DNA of 64,000 bases. Origin: an uncultured Lachnospiraceae bacterium. Its GTDB lineage: Bacteria > Bacillota > Clostridia > Lachnospirales > Lachnospiraceae. The notes under the pieces were generated by a model. The model was given only the letters and a program-made list of their open reading frames with translations. It was not told the origin of the DNA and did no database searches. Positions within the stretch are counted from its first letter, which is position 1. The number at the start of each line of letters is the position of its first letter. This document shows, piece after piece, positions 16,374 to 26,900 of this stretch. Made by a program: the position numbers and the translations under genes. The stretch covers positions 41,870-105,869 of the forward strand of contig CAJTWM010000011.1 in NCBI GenBank assembly GCA_910579805.1, in the 5' to 3' direction.

Positions 16374-18758
16374 TCAGGATCGGGAAACGCCCTTTTTCGG
16401 TGTCTTAACAAAAGCGTGCGACAAGACGTCTTTCATATTTTCCACAAAAACAATATCCATGCCGGATTTAATCTCTTTCGCGATCTCGTTTACGTCTTTT
16501 TCATTTTCTTTCGGCACAAGCACACATTTGATGCCTGCCGTTTTGGCTGCCAGCATCTTCTCTTTTAAACCGCCGATAGGCAGCACCCTGCCTCTGAGCG
16601 TGATCTCTCCGGTCATTGCCACGTCCGCCCGGACCGGAATCTGGGTTACTGCGGAAAGCAGCGCGGTAGCCATCGTGATCCCCGCGCTGGGGCCGTCCTT
16701 CGGAACCGCCCCCTCCGGTATATGGATATGAAAATCATTTTCTTTAAAGACTTCCGCCTTCAGTTTATACTCTTTGCTGACAGAACGGACATAGCTCATC
16801 CCCGTCATTGCCGATTCCTTCATCACGTCTCCCATCTGTCCGGTCAATTCCACTTCACCTTTTCCGGGCATTACATTGACCTCGATCTGCAGGGTGTCCC
16901 CGCCTACGCTCGTCCACGCAAGCCCTCTCACGATCCCTACTTCGTCCGCCGTATTTGCCTTATTCAAAGAGTACTTTTCCTTCCCAAGATACTTGGAAAG
17001 ACTGCTGCCGGAGATACGGATCTCTTTCTCCATATTTTTCTCCTTTACGATCTCCCAAGCCGCTTTCCTGCAGATCTCGCCGATCTTGCGTTCCAAGCCT
17101 CTGACCCCGGCCTCCCTCGTATAATACTGGATCATGTTCTTGATCGCGCCGTCGCTGATGGAAAGCTGCTTTTTCGTCAGCCCGTTTTTTTCCAACTGTT
17201 TTTTTACCAGATACTTTTTCGCAATATGAAATTTTTCGTTCGCCGTATAACTCGTGACCTCAATGATCTCCATACGGTCCAAAAGCGGCCCCGGGATCGT
17301 AGAAGTGGAATTTGCCGTAGCGATAAAAAGAACTTCCGACAAATCGATAGGCACTTCTACATAATGATCCCTGAAGCGGTTATTCTGCTCGCTGTCCAAA
17401 ACTTCCAACAGGGCGGCGGAAGTATCCCCTTTGTAATCGCTGCTGACTTTATCTATTTCATCCAAAAGCATAAGCGGGTTTTTGACCCCTGCCTGCTTCA
17501 GTCCCGCAACGATCCTTCCCGGCATCGCTCCCACATAAGTTTTTCTGTGTCCCCGGATCTCCGCTTCATCCCTGACGCCTCCAAGACAGATCCGCACATA
17601 TTTTTTATCCAATGCTTCCGCAACGCTTTTCGCAATCGAAGTCTTTCCCGTTCCGGGCGGCCCCACCAGACAGATGATTGGGCTGTCTCCTTTTTTGCTG
17701 AGCGTGCGGACCGCAAGAAATTCCAAAATACGTTTTTTCACCTGCTCCAATCCGTAATGCTGGTTCTCCAATATATGTTCCGCATGAGCGATATCTGCAT
17801 TATCTTCCGAAGCCTTGTCCCACGGAAGTTCCAACATAGTTTCAATATAACCGCGTTCCACGGCGCTTTCCGAACTGCTCACGGAAAGATTTTTAAACCG
17901 TGCGATCTCCCGCGCGATCTTTTCTTTGACCTCATCCGATGCTTCTAAGGCTTCTAACTCCGCCTCATACTGTTCCGCCTCCGAAAGTTCGTCGTCCTCT
18001 CCCAGCTCCTGTCTGATATACCCAAGCTGCTCCCGGAGCAGATATTCCTTTTGGTGTTTATCCACCCGCCCCCTTATCTTTTCGGTTACTTCTTTCTTTA
18101 CCTTCGCAATTTCAATCTCGTTACTGAGGATCAAAGCGATAGTCTCAAAGCGCTCTTTCAGACTGTCCACTTCCAGCACCTGCTGTTTCTCTTCATAAGA
18201 AAAAGGCAGGTTGGAAGCAAGCTGATTGATACATGTCTCCAGATCCGGTACATCGGAAAAATGCCTCTGCATCGTCTTACCCACCTTAGGGTAGTACACG
18301 CTGTAATTTTCAAAAAGTTCTTTCAGCCGGCGCAGCATCGCCTCTTCTTCATTCATATCCAGATCGTTATCCGTCCCTATAAACTCGATCGTTCCAAGGA
18401 AAAACTCTTCCTCCTCTTCCGAAAAGCAAAGCAGCCTTCCGCGTCCCGTCCCTTCCACAAGTACGCGGACGATCCCGTTCGGAAGTTTTGTGACCTGCTT
18501 TACAACGGCCACCGTTCCTACCGTAAAAACGGAGGAAAACCCGGGTTCCTTCTCGTCGGGATTTTTCTGCGCCACCAAAAACAATCTCTGGTCGCCCATC
18601 ATCGCTTTCTCTACCGCCAAAATGGATTTGGGACGGCTTAAATCAAAATGTATGATCATATCCGGCAGGATCGTAAGTCCCCTTAGGGCAACCGACGGTA
18701 AAATGACCGTTTTATTTAATTCCTCGTTCTGTTCTTCTATACTCATCTGTTCCTCCAT
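16374..18758 (-). CDS. lon: ATP-dependent protease Lon
   Basis: 794 residues with the LonA layout: N-terminal substrate-binding domain (about 10-210), coiled linker, AAA+ module with Walker A GPPGTGKTS and Walker B LMLLDEIDK, and the C-terminal peptidase with Ser691 (KDGPSAGI) and Lys732 (GGLKEK), the catalytic dyad. Degrades misfolded and regulatory proteins in the cytosol. ATG 18758 follows GGGGAG; a second ATG at 18746 has GGAGG and could be used instead. It sits between clpX and engB, as in Bacillus. Confidence 0.97.
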   Translation of the reverse strand: MEEQMSIEEQNEELNKTVILPSVALRGLTILPDMIIHFDLSRPKSILAVEKAMMGDQRLFLVAQKNPDEKEPGFSSVFTVGTVAVVKQVTKLPNGIVRVLVEGTGRGRLLCFSEEEEEFFLGTIEFIGTDNDLDMNEEEAMLRRLKELFENYSVYYPKVGKTMQRHFSDVPDLETCINQLASNLPFSYEEKQQVLEVDSLKERFETIALILSNEIEIAKVKKEVTEKIRGRVDKHQKEYLLREQLGYIRQELGEDDELSEAEQYEAELEALEASDEVKEKIAREIARFKNLSVSSSESAVERGYIETMLELPWDKASEDNADIAHAEHILENQHYGLEQVKKRILEFLAVRTLSKKGDSPIICLVGPPGTGKTSIAKSVAEALDKKYVRICLGGVRDEAEIRGHRKTYVGAMPGRIVAGLKQAGVKNPLMLLDEIDKVSSDYKGDTSAALLEVLDSEQNNRFRDHYVEVPIDLSEVLFIATANSTSTIPGPLLDRMEIIEVTSYTANEKFHIAKKYLVKKQLEKNGLTKKQLSISDGAIKNMIQYYTREAGVRGLERKIGEICRKAAWEIVKEKNMEKEIRISGSSLSKYLGKEKYSLNKANTADEVGIVRGLAWTSVGGDTLQIEVNVMPGKGEVELTGQMGDVMKESAMTGMSYVRSVSKEYKLKAEVFKENDFHIHIPEGAVPKDGPSAGITMATALLSAVTQIPVRADVAMTGEITLRGRVLPIGGLKEKMLAAKTAGIKCVLVPKENEKDVNEIAKEIKSGMDIVFVENMKDVLSHAFVKTPKKGVSRS

Positions 18759-18820
18759 TTCACTCCCCGTTCTTGCTCCGCCTGCGAATGTCAGGTATAA
18801 AAATTGAAAGCTAATTTCAG

Positions 18821-18849
18821 GAAACGCCGCCTGAAATGGGCGGCGTTTC
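18821..18849 (-). terminator. GC-rich hairpin after clpX
   Basis: GAAACGCCGCC (18821-18831) pairs perfectly with GGCGGCGTTTC (18839-18849). It lies 6 bp after the clpX stop. The following minus-strand sequence is only moderately T-rich, so it may terminate partially or protect the clpX 3' end while lon is read further. Confidence 0.55.
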
Positions 18850-18854
18850 GAAAA

Positions 18855-20111
18855 TCATTTTACTTTTCTCATTACCTCGCGGTGTATCAGCAGCGGTTCA
18901 CTGGTTCCTTCCACCGCCTGCTTGGTAATCATACAGCTTTCAATTGTATCGTCCGAAGGAATGCGGTACATCACATCCATCATGACGCTTTCCATAATAG
19001 ATCTCAATCCTCTTGCGCCGGTCTTTCTTTCAAAAGCTTTATCCGCAATGGCTTCGATCGCATCTTCATCAAACAGCAGATTTACATCGTCAAAGCCAAA
19101 CAGTTTTTGATATTGTTTGACCAAAGCGTTTTTAGGTTCTTTCAAAATACGCACAAGCGCCTTTTTATCAAGCGCTTCTAAAGTAACGGTGATCGGCACG
19201 CGCCCTACAAACTCCGGGATCAGGCCGAATTTCACCAGATCCTGAGGCGTCACCTCGCTCAGAAGTTCACTGATCTCTTTCGTGGACTTATCGGCAACTT
19301 CCGCATTAAATCCAATGGATTTACGGTCCAGACGGGTTTCCACGATCTTTTCCAGACCGTCGAAAGCGCCTCCGCATATAAACAAAATATTGGAGGTATC
19401 GATCTGAATCAGCTCCTGATGGGGATGTTTTCTTCCGCCCTGCGGCGGCACGCTGGCAACCGTCCCCTCTATAATCTTTAAGAGCGCCTGCTGCACGCCC
19501 TCTCCGGATACGTCTCTTGTGATGGAAACATTCTCGCTTTTCTTTGTGATCTTGTCGATCTCGTCAATATAAACGATGCCGAACTGCGCCCGTTCCACGT
19601 CGTAATCGGCAGATTGGATCAGCTTTAAAAGGATATTTTCCACATCCTCTCCCACATACCCCGCCTCTGTCAATGTAGTCGCATCCGCGATCGCAAAAGG
19701 TACGTTAATGATCTTCGCAAGCGTTTGGGCAAGAAATGTTTTTCCTGAACCGGTAGGCCCGACCATGATGATATTACTCTTTTGAAGTTCTACGTCATCA
19801 ATGTCCTTTTCCGCCATGACCCGTTTATAATGATTATATACGGAAACCGCCAAAACCTTCTTTGCCGTTTCCTGTCCGATCACATACTCGTCAAGAAATT
19901 CCTTGATCTCCACCGGTTTTAAAAGATTGATATCCAGTTCTTCCCTGACCGGTTCCTCTTCGTACTCTTCTTCAATAATATCGGCGCAGATATCTACGCA
20001 CTCGTCGCAAATAAAAATCCCCGCAGGTCCTGCGATCAGTTTTCTTACCTGCCCCTGAGTCTTATTACAAAATGAACATCTTATTTTATCGTCGGAATTT
20101 TTCCCCGCCAT
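18855..20111 (-). CDS. clpX: ATP-dependent Clp protease, ATP-binding subunit ClpX
   Basis: 418 residues. N-terminal zinc-binding domain with Cys12, Cys15, Cys35, Cys38; Walker A GPTGSGKTFLAQ; Walker B IVYIDEIDKI; sensor and RH loops (ERAQFGIVYIDEI, SGEGVQQALLK, VGRVP). ClpX unfolds tagged substrates and feeds them to ClpP. The C-terminus is slightly basic (REVMRKVK). It is 84 bp downstream of clpP and in the same direction. Confidence 0.97.
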   Translation of the reverse strand: MAGKNSDDKIRCSFCNKTQGQVRKLIAGPAGIFICDECVDICADIIEEEYEEEPVREELDINLLKPVEIKEFLDEYVIGQETAKKVLAVSVYNHYKRVMAEKDIDDVELQKSNIIMVGPTGSGKTFLAQTLAKIINVPFAIADATTLTEAGYVGEDVENILLKLIQSADYDVERAQFGIVYIDEIDKITKKSENVSITRDVSGEGVQQALLKIIEGTVASVPPQGGRKHPHQELIQIDTSNILFICGGAFDGLEKIVETRLDRKSIGFNAEVADKSTKEISELLSEVTPQDLVKFGLIPEFVGRVPITVTLEALDKKALVRILKEPKNALVKQYQKLFGFDDVNLLFDEDAIEAIADKAFERKTGARGLRSIMESVMMDVMYRIPSDDTIESCMITKQAVEGTSEPLLIHREVMRKVK

Positions 20112-20195
20112 CTCTTTTCCTCTCCACTTTACATCTATACCTCGTGATGATTTCCTTGTCCGCGTTTCTTTCCCGTTACGGATCCATCCTATCCC

Positions 20196-20807
20196 TTAGG
20201 ATTTCTTTATCCCCTTTTCCGCTTCGCCGTGGGTTGTAAAAATATGATCGATAAGCCCGTATTCTTTGGCTTCTTCCGCAGTCTTCCAGTTATCTCTTTC
20301 TGTATCCGCAGATACCACATCTATATCTTTCCCACAGTTTTCGGCTAAAATACGGTTTAACTTCTGCTTTGTCTGCAAAATATGCTTTGCTGCGATCTCG
20401 ATCTCGGTTGCCTGTCCCTGCGCGCCGCCAAGAGGCTGATGGATCATGATCTCCGCATTGGGAAGCGCATACCGTTTGCCTTTCGCTCCGCCTGCAAGTA
20501 AAAAAGCACCCATACTTGCCGCCATGCCGATACAGTTGGTAGATACGTCACATTTCACAAACTGCATCGTATCGTAAATCGCCATACCCGCCGTTACGGA
20601 ACCGCCCGGACTGTTGATATATAAATGGATATCCTTCTCCGGGTCTTCCGCTTCCAAAAACAGAAGCTGCGCCACTACAAGGCTTGCCGTTGTGTCATTT
20701 ACTTCTTCTCCTAAAAATATGATCCTTTCTTTTAACAGTCTTGAATAAATATCATAGGAGCGCTCTCCTCTGCTTGTTTGTTCAATGACGTAAGGTACTA
20801 AACTCAT
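20196..20807 (-). CDS. clpP: ATP-dependent Clp protease, proteolytic subunit ClpP
   Basis: 203 residues. Catalytic triad Ser98 (GMAASMGAF), His123 (MIHQPLGG) and Asp172 (ERDNW); the N-terminal SLVPYVIEQTSRGERSYDIY is the canonical processing and axial-gate region. Forms the tetradecameric chamber partnered by ClpX. ATG 20807 has a GGA-rich site (GGATGGAAA). A 13-bp inverted repeat lies about 30 bp upstream of the start. Confidence 0.97.
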   Translation of the reverse strand: MSLVPYVIEQTSRGERSYDIYSRLLKERIIFLGEEVNDTTASLVVAQLLFLEAEDPEKDIHLYINSPGGSVTAGMAIYDTMQFVKCDVSTNCIGMAASMGAFLLAGGAKGKRYALPNAEIMIHQPLGGAQGQATEIEIAAKHILQTKQKLNRILAENCGKDIDVVSADTERDNWKTAEEAKEYGLIDHIFTTHGEAEKGIKKS

Positions 20808-20834
20808 TTTCCATCCTCCATTCTAAAAACAGCC

Positions 20835-20868
20835 TTAGGTATCATATAAAATTACATATGATACCTAA
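20835..20868. promoter_or_regulatory. 13-bp perfect inverted repeat in the clpP leader
   Basis: TTAGGTATCATAT (20835-20847) and ATATGATACCTAA (20856-20868) are perfect reverse complements separated by 8 bp, 28 bp before the clpP start. The position suits an operator or an mRNA leader hairpin. It does not resemble the CtsR operator heptad repeat known from Bacillus (GGTCAAA), which I do not see here. Confidence 0.5.
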
Positions 20869-20920
20869 TATATATTTTCCTTATGTTATCCTATGCCGGA
20901 TTCTTTTGCAATAAATTGGA

Positions 20921-20949
20921 AAAGGAATTAAGACTTTTTTAATTCCTTT
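20921..20949 (-). terminator. Intrinsic terminator after tig
   Basis: AAAGGAATTAA (20921-20931) and TTAATTCCTTT (20939-20949) form an 11-bp stem ending in a T run on the minus strand, about 25 bp past the tig stop. It separates tig from clpP. Confidence 0.75.
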
Positions 20950-20972
20950 TTTAGATTTCGGAATTTTCGTCT

Positions 20973-22307
20973 CTATTCTGCCTGATCCTCTTTTTTCGCT
21001 TTTGCCGATTTTGCAGCGGTTTTTCCTTCTTTGGCATTCTCCACTACAAAGTCTACCGCCTTTTGGATCGCGATATCTTTTTTGATCTGCTCCACATGGC
21101 TATCACCCAGCATCTCTTTGACCTTTTCTACCTCCATCTGGTAGATCTCGCCCATTCTCGCATATTCTTTCTCTAAGTCTTCGTCGGTCACTTCGAATTT
21201 TTCCGCTTCGGCAACTGCCTCCAGCACCAGTCTGGACTGGATCCTCTTTAGCGCCTGCGGTTTAATCTGCTCAAACATCAACTGCTCGTTTAAACCGGTA
21301 AACTGGAAATACTGCTCTACGGAAAGCCCCTGCATCCGTAATCTTCCCGCAAACTCGTCTGCCATCTGTCTCGTCTGCGTCTCCAGCATCGCCTCCGGGA
21401 TTTCCATTTCCGAATCCGTAACGATAGCTTCGATCACCGCGTCTTCTTTCTTATTTCTTGCTTCCGATTCTTTTCTTTCGGAAAGTTTCTTCTTCAGCTC
21501 CTCTTTGTATTCGGCCAACGTATCAAATTCGGAAACTTCGCTTGCAAACTCGTCGTCTAATTCAGGAAGTTCCTTTTCTTTGATCTCTTTTACCGTACAT
21601 TTAAATACGGCCGCCTTTCCTTTCAGGTCTTCCGCATGATAATCCTCCGGGAAAGTTACGTTCACTTCCGTCTCTTTTCCGATCTCCGCACCTATAAGCT
21701 GCTCTTCAAATCCCGGAATGAACGCGCCCGAACCGATGGTAAGCGGATAGTTCTCGCCTTTTCCGCCTTCGAATGCCACGCCGTCCACAAAACCTTCAAA
21801 GTCGATCACCGTCATATCTTTATCTTTTACCGCACGGTCTTCTACGGAAATCGTTCTTGCATTGTTCTCTCTTTCTTTATTCAGCGCCGCTTCTACTTCT
21901 TCGTCCGTCGTTTCCGTTTCTATCTTATCGATCTTGACGCCTTTGTATTTTCCGAGTTTTACTTCCGGTTTTAACGCCGCTTCCGCCGTAAAGATAAAAG
22001 GCTTTCCTGCTTCGATCTGGGTTACTTCGATCTTAGGGGAAGAAACGATCTCTTCTTCACATTCGTCCAGTGCTTTCTCGTAAGCGGAAGGGATCAGTTC
22101 ATTGGCCGCATCTTCATAAAATACTTCTTTTCCGTACATCTTCTCTATCATTTTGCGCGGAACTTTCCCCTTTCTGAACCCCGGGATACTGATCTTGTTC
22201 TTATTTTTCTGATATGCCTTTTCGATTGCGCCCTCTAATTCTTCCGCCGGAACCTCAATGGTCAGTCTCGCCATATTATTTTCTAATCTTTCCAGTTGTA
22301 AACTCAT
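20973..22307 (-). CDS. tig: Trigger factor (ribosome-associated chaperone)
   Basis: 444 residues. N-terminal ribosome-binding domain with the signature IPGFRKGKVPRKMIE (about 40-55); FKBP-type PPIase domain about 150-245 (DFEGFVDGVAFEGGKGENYP, PGFEEQLIGAEIG); long helical C-terminal chaperone arms. The C-terminus is Lys/Ala/Glu-rich. Catches nascent chains at the exit tunnel. First gene of the tig-clpP-clpX-lon-engB series. Confidence 0.97.
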   Translation of the reverse strand: MSLQLERLENNMARLTIEVPAEELEGAIEKAYQKNKNKISIPGFRKGKVPRKMIEKMYGKEVFYEDAANELIPSAYEKALDECEEEIVSSPKIEVTQIEAGKPFIFTAEAALKPEVKLGKYKGVKIDKIETETTDEEVEAALNKERENNARTISVEDRAVKDKDMTVIDFEGFVDGVAFEGGKGENYPLTIGSGAFIPGFEEQLIGAEIGKETEVNVTFPEDYHAEDLKGKAAVFKCTVKEIKEKELPELDDEFASEVSEFDTLAEYKEELKKKLSERKESEARNKKEDAVIEAIVTDSEMEIPEAMLETQTRQMADEFAGRLRMQGLSVEQYFQFTGLNEQLMFEQIKPQALKRIQSRLVLEAVAEAEKFEVTDEDLEKEYARMGEIYQMEVEKVKEMLGDSHVEQIKKDIAIQKAVDFVVENAKEGKTAAKSAKAKKEDQAE

Positions 22308-22447
22308 GTTCCTCTTCCTCCTTAATCGCCTTCTGTGAAACCTATTTATCTGAATCGGATATCTGTCATATAAAATTATCCATACTCACAGTCATTTTAC
22401 GATTATAACACAACAAAAATAAATTGTCTACGGTACAAAAATAACTT

Positions 22448-23905
22448 TCATATAACTTTTGCCCCAAAAGGTACGATTGCAGCCGAAAGCATCCCCGCTT
22501 CTTCTTTACTGTGGGTAGAAAAGATAATCGTCCTGCCGTTTCGGTATTTCCGGATAAAACCGGCTGTCTTTTTTTTCGTTTCTTCGTCCAGTCCCGTAAA
22601 CGGCTCGTCCAGCAAAAGCCATTCGCTTTCGCAAAGAACCGCCCTTGCGACCGCCGTCCTTCTTTTCATGCCGCCGCTCAACGTCTGCGTCTTTTGCCGC
22701 AAACATTCTTTGGGAAGAATCTCCGAAAGGCATGCCTCTATTTCCTCTTCTGTCCTTCCTCCTGCCGCCATGCGGACGTTCCCCACCGGCGTTTCGTTTA
22801 AGCAAAGCCTGTCTTCCTGAAAAACCATGCCGCATCTGCCTTTCGAAAGGACCAGCCTTCCTCCGTCAGGCTCATCCAGCCCTGAAAGAATACGGAACAG
22901 CGTAGTCTTTCCGCAACCCGAATCTCCCATAACCGCATAAACCCCTCCTTCCTGAAACCTTTGTGACAGCCGGGCAAACACTTCTTTCCTTCCATAGTAC
23001 TTTTTCAGCCCTTCTACTATAATATCCCCCGTAACATCCTCCTCTGTCTCTTTCCTGACAGCAGTCTTTGCCGGACGGGTTCCGGCCTTCCATTCGCTAA
23101 ACAGCGTAAGAAGCTTTAAGAACAATCTTTCAAAACCGAAGCTTAAAAGGATCACCACAAAAGTCCACGCAAACAGTCCCGCCGTATCCAGATAGATCTT
23201 AGACATATAGATCCGTTCCCCGATGGAAAAATCCGGCGTACCAATCACTTCCGCCGCAACGCCCGCTTTAAAACTCATTCCCAAAGCCACTTTGGATCCG
23301 CTTACCAAAAACGGCATGAGCGACGGACGGTAAATAAAAAAGGCCCGGTCATGCAAAGACATCCGGTATACTTCCGCCATCTCCAAAAGGGCGGTATCCG
23401 TATTCCTGATCCCTTCCAGCACATTCTGATAAACGATCGGAAGCGCCATAAGAAAAGCCACTGCCGTGGACAGTCTTTTAGATCCCATAAAAATCAGTAA
23501 AAGCACGACGAAGGACGCCACCGGAACTGCTTTTACAAACTGCAGGAAGGGAGACAGTAAAGTCTCTAAAAACCGATGTCCCGCTGAAAGACACCCCAAA
23601 AAGAGCCCGGTAAGAAAAGCCAGAAAAAATCCGGAGAAAACATGAAAAAAAGAATTCCCCACGGTTTTCCAAAAAGAAACCGTGAGGATATGATGTTTCA
23701 AATAACCCAACACCTCTAAAGGCCCTGAAAGCAGGATGGAATTATGGAGGAAAAGGGTCAGGACCTGCCAAACTACCAGCCAGAAAACAATGCTGACCGC
23801 CGCTTTGATCCTTTTATCAAATTGATCCGCTCCGGCCTTTTTCCCGGACAAAGCTCCGCCTTTTGAATACCGCTGCCCTCCGGCCCTTTTCCTCCTGCTC
23901 CGCAT
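22448..23905 (-). CDS. Fused ABC transporter permease-ATPase (SsuBC/TauBC-like)
   Basis: 485 residues in one chain. Residues ~35-270 form a BPD_transp_1 permease with five or six helices (the EAA-like loop is around AEVYRMSLHDRAFFIYRPSL). Residues ~295-485 form a compact ATPase: Walker A GDSGCGKTT, Q-loop VFQED, signature LSGGMKRR, Walker B LLLDEPFTGLD and switch His STHSKEEA. In nitrate/sulfonate/thiamine-precursor transporters these are normally two proteins. The ATPase part is shorter than usual but keeps every motif. The likely binding protein is at 27558-28685, separated by a GGDEF gene on the same strand. ATG 23905 follows AGGAGAAT. Confidence 0.88.
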   Translation of the reverse strand: MRSRRKRAGGQRYSKGGALSGKKAGADQFDKRIKAAVSIVFWLVVWQVLTLFLHNSILLSGPLEVLGYLKHHILTVSFWKTVGNSFFHVFSGFFLAFLTGLFLGCLSAGHRFLETLLSPFLQFVKAVPVASFVVLLLIFMGSKRLSTAVAFLMALPIVYQNVLEGIRNTDTALLEMAEVYRMSLHDRAFFIYRPSLMPFLVSGSKVALGMSFKAGVAAEVIGTPDFSIGERIYMSKIYLDTAGLFAWTFVVILLSFGFERLFLKLLTLFSEWKAGTRPAKTAVRKETEEDVTGDIIVEGLKKYYGRKEVFARLSQRFQEGGVYAVMGDSGCGKTTLFRILSGLDEPDGGRLVLSKGRCGMVFQEDRLCLNETPVGNVRMAAGGRTEEEIEACLSEILPKECLRQKTQTLSGGMKRRTAVARAVLCESEWLLLDEPFTGLDEETKKKTAGFIRKYRNGRTIIFSTHSKEEAGMLSAAIVPFGAKVI

Positions 23906-23961
23906 CTGTGATTCTCCTTACCTGTCTGCGTTAAAAATTTCTTCTCTTCTGTCTTTGTCGC

Positions 23962-26900
23962 CTAATCGGAATATTTCACATCTCCCTTAGTAGAATGCTT
24001 GATCGTATAAAGTACGGCGTCCGCTTTCTGGATCGCCAATGTGATTTTCTCCTCGTCCGTAATATCAGTAACCGCCGCGATTCCGATCGAACAGGACAAT
24101 TCTTTTTCCTTTGGAATACAAACTTCTTTACCGGACATCTCCGAAATGATCTCCACAAATCCCCGTTTTGCTTTGATCGTTTCAAGTATTCCCCTGCCAA
24201 GCGCCATGGCCCGCTCTTTATCCACATAAGACAGGCTGATCAGAAATTCGTCTCCCCCGTATCTTGTCACAAATCCCCTGTCTTTCGCCCCGCTTCGCAG
24301 GATCTCAGCCACTTCCTGCAGAATACGGTCGCCGGCAGCATGGCCGAACGTATCGTTATAATATTTGAAATTATCCAGATCGATATACAGGAACGTAATG
24401 TCTCTGGTTATCTTACTCTCTACCCATTCCTTGATATTCTGGTAAAAACCGTCCCTGTTATTCAGTCCGGTCAGATAATCCGTAATAGCGGACTTTTCCA
24501 GCCTGCTATTGATATTCCTGATCTGCTCTTCGCTTTCCAGTTTTTCGATCGCATTCTGGAGCTGTAAAAGCGCCAGATTGAAAAACTCCATATCGCTTTC
24601 GTCCAGCATAAACTTTGTGACCGGCGCGTTCCAGTTATCCTTCATAAGGATATACATGATAAATACGCTGTTAAGCTCTTCGTTGATATAATACGGAAGA
24701 CCTACCATAGAGCAGACCTGCGTCGTCCCGAAGATCGAAATGATCCTGTTGTATTCCCCATGGTTCTTCCGAAGCTTTGAGGTCACAAAACCGGAGCGAT
24801 GATCCGAAAAATACTCCGTGATCTCCTGAATGTCTCTGTCGCTCAGGATCACCTGTTTCGTATCGAATATGATCTGGGGCCTTCCCTCCTGATAACGGAT
24901 ATAGACCATCTCGTCGATACTAAAGTTTGACATCACCGTGTTCAAAGCGTTTTCCACAAGATAAGAAAAACTTTTGCCCGAAATATCAATGATCTTCTGC
25001 CATACGGAAATAAACTCCATCTTCTTTTGAAGGGCTTCATAGTTTTTGGCGATTCCCGCCTGCTTCGTCGCCGTCTGTATTTCAAGCAGGGTGACGTCCG
25101 AAAGCTCCGCTACCGATTTGTGCTGCTGTTCATATGCTTCGCCGCGGCAGGCGGCTTCTACCATTTCCCGCTTTTCCGCGACCTGACACCGCTCCACATA
25201 CCGGAGCGCTTTTTCTAATTCTTCCTCCGCCTCTTTTTCCCTGCCCAGCCGTTTTAAAAGCCCCGCCATGGAAATTTCATACTGGACCAAACTGAAAAAC
25301 TGGTTGCCCACGGAACGTTCCATATACCCTCTGGCATTCTCCATAAAAATGAGCGCCTGCCCCAGATTATTTTTATTCATTTCCACCAATGCGCTGACAT
25401 AATAATAGAGAAAAATATCGTCGTCGCAGGCCGTATAGGACAGATCCAGACTTTGTATCTCCTCCTGACCGTTCCTCTTCAAAATATGTCCCAAAAACTG
25501 TTTGCTGTTATCCAAATAGATCCTTGTATTATACTCCATGCCGACCCTGTAGCTGCTAAGAGCCAAAAGGCCGAAGATCTTGGAAATATTGCAGACCCGC
25601 AGATCGTTTAAATGCAGGATATTGATGATCTTCATACAAGTCAGCAGATAATTGTACGCCGCCTCATTTTCTCCCGCAAGGATACAGTTCATTGCCATAT
25701 TATACAATGTCTCGCCCACATAATTCACCATATTGAGGCGGTAATAGATCACGATCGCTTTATTGTAATAATTATTCGCCTCTTCATACTGTCCCGCAGC
25801 GCAGCTGCTGTATCCGAGACCATTGTAGATATCCGCCAGCTTTAACGGATCGCTGTCCCCGACGATCTCCATCGATTTATAGTAATAATGGTTCGTTACC
25901 TGAAATATGCCGTGGGAAGAAGAAAGCATGATATTTTTCCGATAGGCGATCATCAGAAGGTTTTCATTGCCCAGCTTCTTTGCAATCTCGATCCCCTTTT
26001 TAAAATAGGTCAGATTTTCCCCGATCTCCCCTTCTCCCCTGAAAAGGTCCACATCATTGTCAAAGGCAAAAATATAAGTATAAGCCAAATGGTTTTCATA
26101 ACCGTATTCTATCGCCCGTTCAATAAATCCGTCTGTGATCTCCGTGTTGGTCTTACAAAAGAAAATGTTATGCCAGCCCGACATTCTTACCATGATCTTT
26201 AAAAGCTCGGCTTTAAACCTGCTCAAACCGCTCATCCCTTGATCCGCAAGCCCGGCGCAGGCATTGGCGCATTCCTTTGCCGCCTTTAAATTACCGTTGA
26301 ACATCTGTGTCTGTCCCAGCACATACTGGTACATGAACTTTCTTTCGGTCGAATCGTTTCTCTTCTGTAGCGCCAGCAGCTTATCGCACAAAAGCAAAGC
26401 GTTAGGTACGTCGGAAGATAAAGAGATCAGCGCATACAGCGCGAAAAATTCAAACGCCCTGTCCTCGTTGATGGAAAGCTTTTCTACTTCTATCTTCCTG
26501 TAAATGATCGCTAAATAATACTGGGCCTGCTCAAAATCAAGCAGATAATACATATTGCTCAGTTTCTGCAGATATTCGTCGATATCGCGCCTTGTAAAAT
26601 GAAAATAACTGCCCTCTTCCGTTTTGATCTGGCTTTCCACGCCGCCGTCCACGATACAGTTATAATCCTCCAAGGTTTCCACCCATTTTTCCCATATGTT
26701 CACCATGTGGGGCAGTTGTACATAAAGCTCGTTAAAGGCGCCGTAAACATATATATTTTCGCAGCCCTCCTCAAATAATCTAAGCAGCAGCGAAATCGTA
26801 GACTGAGACGCCATATTCAGATTATTCAGGACAAAGAACATGGGATACTTCTCAGACAGCGCCGTCAGCACCGCCGCTATAGATTTTATCATCTGCTCTT

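Noticed and set aside
16722..17948. Open frame of about 400 codons on the plus strand
   Set aside because: Lies entirely antisense to lon, whose protein is fully conserved; its translation is Phe/His/Arg-rich with no family resemblance and no ribosome site.
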